NCBI GenBank assembly: GCA_002329545.1
Contig: DCTJ01000059.1
Location: 1-5,042 of the forward strand
Direction: 5' to 3'
Source of the DNA: Candidatus Omnitrophica bacterium UBA1443
GTDB lineage: Bacteria; Omnitrophota; Omnitrophia; Omnitrophales; Aquincolibacteriaceae
DNA length: 5,042 nt
Position numbers and translations under genes: made by a program. This document shows, in pieces, positions 1 through 5,042 of this stretch. Numbering within the stretch: the first letter of the stretch is position 1; the number at the start of each line of letters is the position of its first letter. The notes beneath the pieces were generated by a model. It was not told the DNA's origin and made no database searches. It saw nothing but the letters and a program-made list of their open reading frames with translations.

Positions 1-130
1 ATTTCAAGCTATCAGAACTCCACTCCCCGGACACACTACCAATCAAGCGACTTAAATCCCGTTCCGGACTAAATAACCCACTAAACAGTTCATTGATGAT
101 AATCTTGTTACATATTTTGCTATCTTCCAT
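1..130 (-). CDS. N-terminal fragment of an unidentified protein, running off the left edge
   Basis: An ATG at 128-130 opens a frame of 43 codons with no stop before the window edge. The encoded peptide starts MEDSKICNKIIINELFSG and continues with a polar, mixed-charge stretch. It has no signal peptide or recognisable motif, so no function is offered. A TAG lies directly before the ATG in the same frame, so this is the first possible ATG. There is no Shine-Dalgarno upstream, but a promoter-like pair of boxes sits just before it, which would fit a leaderless transcript. It lies 172 bases after the stop of the large gene and has the same orientation. A frame of this length could arise by chance in AT-rich DNA; the promoter is the main support. 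Confidence 0.5.
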   Translation of the reverse strand, partial: MEDSKICNKIIINELFSGLFSPERDLSRLIGSVSGEWSSDSLK

Positions 131-134
131 CTAA

Positions 135-163
135 AAAGTAGCTGATGAATGCAAGGATGTCAA
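135..163 (-). promoter_or_regulatory. Putative sigma70-type promoter of the left-edge gene
   Basis: On the minus strand, a perfect TTGACA (-35, positions 158-163) is followed by exactly 17 bases and TACTTT (-10, positions 135-140). The -10 box matches the TATAAT consensus at only three of six positions and has no extended TG. The box ends five bases before the ATG at 128-130, so transcription would begin at or next to the start codon. Confidence 0.45.
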
Positions 164-181
164 TAACTAATAAAATTTAAT

Positions 182-206
182 AATAAAGTATTTATTGGGC
201 TTTATT
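182..206 (-). terminator. Weak AT-rich inverted repeat, possible terminator
   Basis: AATAAAG (182-188) and CTTTATT (200-206) form a seven-base perfect stem with an 11-base loop, followed on the minus strand by the T-rich ATTAAATTTTA. The stem has only one G-C pair and would be unstable, so termination here is doubtful. It lies between the large gene and the left-edge gene, where a terminator would be expected. Confidence 0.2.
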
Positions 207-210
207 TTAA

Positions 211-259
211 CTCTTATTTTTCATAACCCGTTTTAAACAAATGATTTAGAAAAATAGAG
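211..259. other. Imperfect inverted repeat / hairpin downstream of the large gene
   Basis: CTCTTATTTTTC (211-222) pairs with GAAAAATAGAG (249-259), giving 11 base pairs with one bulged T. If A223 is bulged, three more pairs form (224-226 with 246-248). The loop is 20-26 bases. It begins about 43 bases after the stop codon of the large gene in the direction of transcription. No U-run follows the stem on either strand, so it is not a standard intrinsic terminator. It could be a 3' stabilising hairpin or a protein-binding palindrome, or it could be chance in AT-rich DNA. Confidence 0.35.
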
Positions 260-302
260 GTATCAGAGGAGAGAAATGAACAGACTTTAGATACTGGTTT
301 TT

Positions 303-3300
303 TTACGCGGAACGAGCGACCGCCTGCACGCTCGTCATCAAACTTTCGGCAAGCGCGAGAATATCGTCAAAAACATACCCTCCCGCCGATTTTCGGGTCC
401 CACCCAGCTGACGCTGTTCAAACTGCTCAAGCAAAGCCGCCCGGGATTCCGGAGGCGCCTTGTGCAATAATGACGCGAGGACTCGCATCCGGCTCAAGAG
501 ACTACGCATGATCAATCGGGCGTTTTCCTTATCCAGACCATTTTTAAACGCGAAGTTCGCGCCTTCCGGCAATCCGGCAAGCAGGTTTTCATTCGACAAA
601 AGGGCGACCCATCCCGTCCGGTTTGCCCTCTGGCGTATCACCTCTCCCGGGTCATCCCCCGCCGGAACCACTTCCAACACCCGCGCCATCAGGCCCCGAA
701 CTTCTCCTTGCTGGAGTACCGTTAAACCGGCGTTTTTATTTTTCAAAATCATTTCAAGATCCTTGAATAATTTTTGGTCTCCCCCGGTCACAAGCGGCTT
801 GCCAGGATCCCCTTCCGTCATCGAGGCCGAAAGAACGTTCAGAAATTCAAAAAAGCCCTGGGGATCGTAGCTCGCAAAATCGAGTAACCCCGTTTCGTCC
901 ATAAAAATCGTCCCCCCTGACGCGACAGGCTCGCCGGGATTTTTCGCCGCTGAAAACGCATCTCGATTCCGCGATTGGAGTTTTTGGATTTTTTCCGGCG
1001 CCAATGTCCTCTCAAGCGAAACTGTTTCAGGCGCTATCAATCCGAGCAAAAATTCGCAGATCTTACGGCCAGAGTAATAGGTCGGATTCACCGTCCCCCC
1101 GGCTACGAAAGCAACTTCAATGAGTGGCAAAAGCGAACCCGATTTTTTAAGCTGCCCGTCAATCTCTGGCGGCAAGGACACGGTATTGAAGGCGCTTTGC
1201 GGATTTACCCTGCCAGCTTCAAGGAAACGCGGTTGCGTCCTGGGCTCATGAATGGACAAAGTCGTTTCACTGACAAGATCAGAATCTGTCGCGGGCATCT
1301 GAGGCATCTCCTTGACCGATGACAACCCCGGAAGGTTTGGAATGCCGCTCTCCGAAAGAATGTCCTGAACCCGGCTTTCCGAGCGACTCAGGGTCTCGTT
1401 GATTTTCGCCACGGAAGCTTCAAGTACTGCCCAACCGCGAGGATCTGGAAATTCCTCCTGGCCTTGATTCGTCCCAAGCACCCGCAATGGTTCAAAGAAC
1501 TTTTGAGTTCCCCATTGAAATACCGGGAGCCTCCACCGGCCGACTTTGAGATTTTGAAACTTGAAGTACACAACCTTCCATCCCGGACGAAAAACCAGAG
1601 TTTCCCAGTCCTTCGGAATAACCGTGTCAACCACCCAGGCATTTCCCCGAATAATACCCAATCGGTCCATAAGGCAGGCAATGGTCCGGGCGCCTGAAAA
1701 AAAACCGTGACGGCCGCTAAACTTCTTCCATTCTTCCAAAAGAACCCATCGGTTATACCTTTCGATTTCCGAGTCAAACATCGAGGCGAAAACACTCCCC
1801 CTTTCTGAAAATCGCTGAAACTGGAACAGGGCATCCCCGTTAGCTCCCACGCGGGCCTGAATCAGGACGTGCGCGCGGGACACCGTCAGGTCATTTCCCA
1901 GGGGATTAACCATCCGGACACTGGGAATGTGCTCCCGACGGCTACGGCCCACCATCACGACCTGTTCCGCGGCATCATTTCCTTTTAAAGAAAACTCCGC
2001 CCCGGGAATATACTGCCATTTGCCCCTCCGCTTCTGCTGAATGCTGTAAACCCATTGGCTGTCTCGCACAATTCTCAACTCTGTCTCCTGGCCAACTTTA
2101 ATCCCTCCAAGCCAGGTGTAGGGAATATATCCGCTTTTTTCTTCCCGGGCGCATGAAATCTCATGGCTGGGGATTCGCCACTTCTCCCGAACTTTTTCGA
2201 GAGCCTCACGAATTTGAAAATTACGGCCCGTAAAAGCGGTGAGCTTTGTGACAAACGCGTGGATATCCGCGGGATATCTAAGCTCCTGGATTTCTTCCAG
2301 TAACGGATAGTCCCAAAAATCGGAAAAACCCAACTCTTCCGCCCGTTTGATAAAAGCGGATTCATCGGCCCGCGCAATTCCGGGATTTGCCGCCAAAACA
2401 TCATCGAGAGCTTTCGATAAAGCGACCGGTAATTCCGCGAGATTTTCCGGGGTCTCTTTGACGATCCACCCGGAATACGACACATAGCTATTTCCCATTC
2501 TCCAGGCCCGGATGGGGCCGTTTTGAATCCCGTGGGTTATTGATGTGTAAAAAAGGAAACGTTGCCCCTTCCACCGGGCAAACACGATTTTCTCTCCCGG
2601 CAAAACCTTTTCACGGCGATTCGCGGCATCCCAAACGACCATTTCCTGTTTCAATTGATAAACAACCGGTTCTATCACGACCGAATCTTCTTCCGCGTCC
2701 CCATCCTGTCCCTCAACAACCACCCGCCAGGAACTCGCCGATTCGCCGTGAAGAAGCGCCAATTTCCGGCGAGGATGTTCTTTGATTAATTCTGAAAGGG
2801 CGAAGCGTTTGCAACGCTCAATCAGTTTTTTGCGAAGTTCCGGCGTCGGAGATTCATGGAAGGCGAGGATATCCCTGAAATATCCCCGAATGTATTCGCT
2901 GAGCGACACCTGGCTCAAAAAATAACTTTCCCCCTCGTACATGAGATGCTTCGCGTGCTGGACAAAATCCGAAAGAGCCTCATCTCCCAGCAGCCACTCC
3001 ATGGATAACATTTTTGTTTGTCCCGGCAATTTTCCCAGGTTTGCCAGCGCCCGGGAATAATCGTCATTAATCAGGAAATTGATCCGGCGTTTTTCATCGT
3101 GATTAAGTCTGGCTTTATAATTCCTCATTTCCTCGGGTGACAGGCCCGGAGCCGGTTTCTCGGAAAAATCGATTTCTTCCGGAGCAATAGTCGGGCTCCA
3201 TGCTTCCAGGTCCGAAGCGTCCGGTTCACGTTGCCCTTCATTGAGCGCCCGATCAATAGCGCGGCGAACTTCTTCCAAAAGGCCATTCTCCTGTTTTCCG

Positions 3301-4982
3301 TCCGCGGCGAATGTTACATCGTAAAATGGGTTATAGTATCCGTCATATTCGTACGCGACCCCGCTCAAATTCATTCTCCTCTGGTTCACCACAACTTCAA
3401 ACCGGTCCCGGGACTTGTCATACTTGAGTTTAAAGACGGGCGCATGGGTATTCATTTTCTTTATCAAGTCCCTGCCCTGGGCAGCAACCTCTTTTACAGG
3501 AGCTTCAAAGTACCCGATCTGCGTACCGGACAAAGTCACATCCGTCTCATCATCGCGCCTTAACTCAGACCGGGACATTTCCATTACATACAATCTCTGT
3601 CTGATTTGTTCCATTAAAGAATCCGCTCGCTTAACAATGTCCGGAACATTGATCTTTTCGGCGTCCGCTTGGGCAATCACGCTCCAAAGCCATATTTTTT
3701 TGAGATATAACGCAGACAGATTGGTGGCCTCCAGGCGGATTGAAATAGCTTTCAGTAGCCCCTGGCTCCGAGCCTTTATCAATTGCATAAACAAGTCGTC
3801 GGAAAGTTCCTCCAACAATTCTTCCGTTTCCGCGACATATTGATCAATATCCTCGTCGGCCAACTTTTCCGCGGATTCAAAAAGAATCCTCAATCGATTC
3901 ACTTCCGACGTCCGGACTTCGGAACGAGCGCCTTCATCCGCCCCCGGGATCGCCGGTTCCGGAGCGCGTGTTTCCGGGCGATCATTCGCCTCCACACTCC
4001 CTTTTGTTTTAGAATTGGGCATCCGTATTTCCGGGCGAGTCGCGCCCTCTTGTTGATTCAATTCTTCAATCACGCTCTGACGAGCACGTTCCCATTTTTC
4101 GCGCAAGCGGTCATCCCGCAACAGTTCCTTTTCCAGGCTGTCCAAAGGCGACATGATTCCTCTTTCAGCCGGAGACGACCTCCGATGTTGAAAACCCAGG
4201 GAGCCAAGATGTTGAAGTACCCATTGCATCTGTCTAACGCTCATCGGCTCATAGCTTTCGGCCCGGAAACCGGGTGGCACATGAACAGCAGGAACATCAA
4301 ACATAGCAACATGCTGTACACCTACGACTGCGAGAAGTTTTTTCTTTCCGGGATACTTTGCCAGTTCTATTGCCAGCCTGTCTTTGCCAATTTCGTTCCG
4401 AAGCAACGCGACCGTCCGACTGACCTGATTCCCGGTACGAACAAACGCATTCATCGCTTCTTCGGACTCTTCTATTTTTTTGGCATACCGAAGGAGTATC
4501 CGGCGAACCGATTCTTCCGATAACCCCATCGTCAATGTCCGGCTCTTGATTACATTGGAAATGGCCGCCTCCGCGGGACCTCCCCGGCTTACAATCTGAC
4601 TCAATTGAAAAAACAAATCCTGAAACAAAATAACCGCGGAAATTTCCTCCAGAGAAATCCCCAGTGACTCGGCGGTACGTCGCATCACCTCCGAATCCCC
4701 CTGGGTTGGCAGAGGATCAATGATCGGTATGGTCCCCCCCGTGAGGTCCCGCAACTTATAGACCATCAACACGTCAACCAGTGGAATTTCGGGCACGGCC
4801 GACATAATTTTATGTCCCTCAAAAAAAATGACCCATTCTTCCGGATTTTTAAAAAGAGACCGTGTCAGCGAAGGATCCAGTAAAAGCTCTGCCGCCCGGG
4901 GAGCGCCGTGAGCCGTACCAATGAGGACCGTTTCCCAACCTTTAAAATTTACGTCAAACCGTTTCGCGCCGATCACCCGCAT
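303..4982 (-). CDS. Giant multidomain protein: TraB/EreA-like N-terminus, R-x-E-x-R linkers, FHA-like domain, unassigned C-terminal domain
   Basis: A single open frame of 1559 codons ends in TAA. Residues ~1-240 look like a TraB/PrgY-ChaN-EreA superfamily domain: a hydrophobic strand into GTAHG (22-26), FFEGH with Glu55, and a late strand LLAVVGVQH (216-224). These proteins usually show Gly-Thr-x-His, a Glu and a C-terminal Gly-x-x-His, but their chemistry varies, so no reaction is assigned. A charged helix (280-310) leads to a linker with RPEIR, RPETR and RSEVR (316-357). Residues 360-470 are helical, RSELR is at 471-475, and 476-960 are unassigned: helical at 615-735, beta-rich at 750-840. 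An FHA-like segment spans ~1003-1067 (GR 1012-1013, SRAH 1035-1038); FHA domains bind phosphothreonine. RSESR (1200-1204) and a Pro/Ser-rich linker precede a C-terminal alpha/beta-like region (1282-1559). I see no signal peptide or membrane helix and only four cysteines. The ATG lacks a good ribosome binding site. The frame stays open 19 codons further upstream, to a TAA at 5040-5042, so the start is uncertain. The reading frame is secure; the domain names are moderate-confidence motif calls. Confidence 0.9.
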   Translation of the reverse strand: MRVIGAKRFDVNFKGWETVLIGTAHGAPRAAELLLDPSLTRSLFKNPEEWVIFFEGHKIMSAVPEIPLVDVLMVYKLRDLTGGTIPIIDPLPTQGDSEVMRRTAESLGISLEEISAVILFQDLFFQLSQIVSRGGPAEAAISNVIKSRTLTMGLSEESVRRILLRYAKKIEESEEAMNAFVRTGNQVSRTVALLRNEIGKDRLAIELAKYPGKKKLLAVVGVQHVAMFDVPAVHVPPGFRAESYEPMSVRQMQWVLQHLGSLGFQHRRSSPAERGIMSPLDSLEKELLRDDRLREKWERARQSVIEELNQQEGATRPEIRMPNSKTKGSVEANDRPETRAPEPAIPGADEGARSEVRTSEVNRLRILFESAEKLADEDIDQYVAETEELLEELSDDLFMQLIKARSQGLLKAISIRLEATNLSALYLKKIWLWSVIAQADAEKINVPDIVKRADSLMEQIRQRLYVMEMSRSELRRDDETDVTLSGTQIGYFEAPVKEVAAQGRDLIKKMNTHAPVFKLKYDKSRDRFEVVVNQRRMNLSGVAYEYDGYYNPFYDVTFAADGKQENGLLEEVRRAIDRALNEGQREPDASDLEAWSPTIAPEEIDFSEKPAPGLSPEEMRNYKARLNHDEKRRINFLINDDYSRALANLGKLPGQTKMLSMEWLLGDEALSDFVQHAKHLMYEGESYFLSQVSLSEYIRGYFRDILAFHESPTPELRKKLIERCKRFALSELIKEHPRRKLALLHGESASSWRVVVEGQDGDAEEDSVVIEPVVYQLKQEMVVWDAANRREKVLPGEKIVFARWKGQRFLFYTSITHGIQNGPIRAWRMGNSYVSYSGWIVKETPENLAELPVALSKALDDVLAANPGIARADESAFIKRAEELGFSDFWDYPLLEEIQELRYPADIHAFVTKLTAFTGRNFQIREALEKVREKWRIPSHEISCAREEKSGYIPYTWLGGIKVGQETELRIVRDSQWVYSIQQKRRGKWQYIPGAEFSLKGNDAAEQVVMVGRSRREHIPSVRMVNPLGNDLTVSRAHVLIQARVGANGDALFQFQRFSERGSVFASMFDSEIERYNRWVLLEEWKKFSGRHGFFSGARTIACLMDRLGIIRGNAWVVDTVIPKDWETLVFRPGWKVVYFKFQNLKVGRWRLPVFQWGTQKFFEPLRVLGTNQGQEEFPDPRGWAVLEASVAKINETLSRSESRVQDILSESGIPNLPGLSSVKEMPQMPATDSDLVSETTLSIHEPRTQPRFLEAGRVNPQSAFNTVSLPPEIDGQLKKSGSLLPLIEVAFVAGGTVNPTYYSGRKICEFLLGLIAPETVSLERTLAPEKIQKLQSRNRDAFSAAKNPGEPVASGGTIFMDETGLLDFASYDPQGFFEFLNVLSASMTEGDPGKPLVTGGDQKLFKDLEMILKNKNAGLTVLQQGEVRGLMARVLEVVPAGDDPGEVIRQRANRTGWVALLSNENLLAGLPEGANFAFKNGLDKENARLIMRSLLSRMRVLASLLHKAPPESRAALLEQFEQRQLGGTRKSAGGYVFDDILALAESLMTSVQAVARSA
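1782..1976 (-). other. Domain-encoding segment: FHA-like
   Basis: This segment encodes residues 1003-1067. It shows the FHA signature order: a hydrophobic strand into VGR (1011-1013), a 21-residue spacer, GNDLTVSRAHVLI (1029-1041) with the Ser and His of the SxxH motif, then a strand and turn FSERGSVFAS (1058-1067) where FHA domains usually have S-x-N-G-T. The turn Asn is replaced by Arg1061. Gly-Arg, Ser and His, the residues that shape the phosphothreonine-binding loops, are kept. The beta-rich residues 965-1000 before it probably form the first strands of the sandwich. Confidence 0.55.
3912..4037 (-). repeat. R-x-E-x-R pentapeptide linker array (three units)
   Basis: This segment encodes residues 316-357, with RPEIR (4023-4037), RPETR (3966-3980) and RSEVR (3912-3926) spaced 18-19 residues apart in a Pro/Ala/Glu-rich, probably disordered linker. 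The first two units are nearly identical at DNA level (CGCCCGGAAA, pyrimidine, ACG, then G or C), while the third uses different codons. That suggests both a recent duplication and retention at protein level. Two isolated units, RSELR (3558-3572) and RSESR (1371-1385), lie at other apparent domain junctions of the same protein. They may be inter-domain linkers or processing sites; the function is inferred. Confidence 0.6.
4263..4982 (-). other. Domain-encoding segment: TraB/PrgY-GumN-EreA-like
   Basis: This segment encodes residues 1-240 of the large protein. The pattern is strand-GTAHG (22-26), about 30 residues to FFEGH (Glu55), a long helical middle (~95-210), then strand-GVQH (221-224). 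This matches the layout of the TraB/Tiki/ChaN/EreA superfamily, whose two histidine motifs and glutamate line one pocket. Family members include pheromone-shutdown proteins, Tiki-type metalloproteases, haem-associated ChaN and erythromycin esterases, so function cannot be read from the fold alone. The assignment rests on motif spacing only. Confidence 0.5.
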
Positions 4983-5042
4983 CGGCTCGACGACATAGGC
5001 CCGCTTCAGACTCTCCTGATAATAATCCCGTAAACTGTTTTA

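Larger units (their letters stand above)
131..302. other. AT-rich intergenic region
   Basis: This stretch separates the two minus-strand genes and is much richer in A and T than the coding DNA on its right. It holds the promoter-like boxes at 135-163, a weak inverted repeat at 182-206, an imperfect hairpin at 211-259 and a plus-strand Shine-Dalgarno-like AGAGGAGAG at 265-273. I find no RNA gene or further coding frame in it. Confidence 0.7.

Noticed and set aside
1..72. Plus-strand frame open from the left edge to TAA at 70-72
   Set aside because: Only 23 codons, Ser/Pro/Thr-rich and without a motif. The opposite-strand frame has an ATG, a promoter-like region and a longer open span.
460..870. 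Plus-strand open frame of 136 codons
   Set aside because: It is antisense to the C-terminal region of the large protein, Arg/Ser/Pro-rich and featureless, so it is a shadow of the real frame.
1077..1101. Asp-Glu strand motif of the C-terminal region read as a Walker B of a P-loop ATPase
   Set aside because: The motif itself lies at 876-917, downstream of this stretch in the gene. The Gly-rich strand encoded here (residues ~1294-1302) reads AGGTVNPTY and lacks a Gly-Lys-Ser/Thr, so no P-loop is present.
1388..1834. Minus-strand open frame of 148 codons in another frame of the large gene
   Set aside because: It is an out-of-frame reading of the segment after the FHA-like domain; the long frame is continuous through it, so no frameshift is needed.
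2075..2485. Minus-strand open frame of 136 codons in another frame of the large gene
   Set aside because: It is Arg/Ser/Pro-rich and out of frame with an uninterrupted coding sequence.
3783..4523. Plus-strand open frame of 246 codons inside the large gene
   Set aside because: It lies wholly antisense to the large gene, has an unnatural composition rich in Arg, Phe, His and Ile, no ribosome binding site that I see and no recognisable motif. It mirrors the charged helical stretch on the other strand.

Overview
The window is almost entirely one very large minus-strand gene (303-4982, 1559 codons). A short AT-rich intergenic stretch (131-302) follows it, and the first 43 codons of a second minus-strand gene run off the left edge (1-130). 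I see no tRNA, rRNA, CRISPR array, transposase or integration site.

The large protein is a multidomain mosaic with no overall match that I recognise. It opens with a segment (residues ~1-240) that resembles the TraB/PrgY-GumN-ChaN/EreA superfamily: GTAHG near the start, a conserved-position glutamate in FFEGH, and GVQH at the far end. A linker follows with three R-x-E-x-R pentapeptides (RPEIR, RPETR, RSEVR), then a long helical region, another such pentapeptide (RSELR), several unassigned helical and beta-rich regions, and a forkhead-associated (FHA)-like segment (residues ~1003-1067, with GR, NDLTVSRAH and RGS). A fifth pentapeptide (RSESR) and a Pro/Ser-rich linker lead to a C-terminal alpha/beta-looking region. 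The five pentapeptides sit at the apparent domain boundaries.

Giant unassigned proteins with repeated RSEVR/RSELR-type linkers remind me of Omnitrophota (former OP3) genomes. That is recollection and inference, not something the window proves. The coding part has balanced base composition, while the intergenic part is strongly AT-rich.

Both genes point left. The second gene has a good -35 box (TTGACA), a 17-base spacer and a weaker -10 box that ends five bases before its ATG, with no Shine-Dalgarno, so it may be transcribed without a leader. The intergenic stretch also holds an imperfect hairpin (211-259) and a weak AT-rich inverted repeat (182-206). Neither is a textbook terminator. No pathway can be inferred from two genes. 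The most interesting content is the unusual architecture of the large protein.
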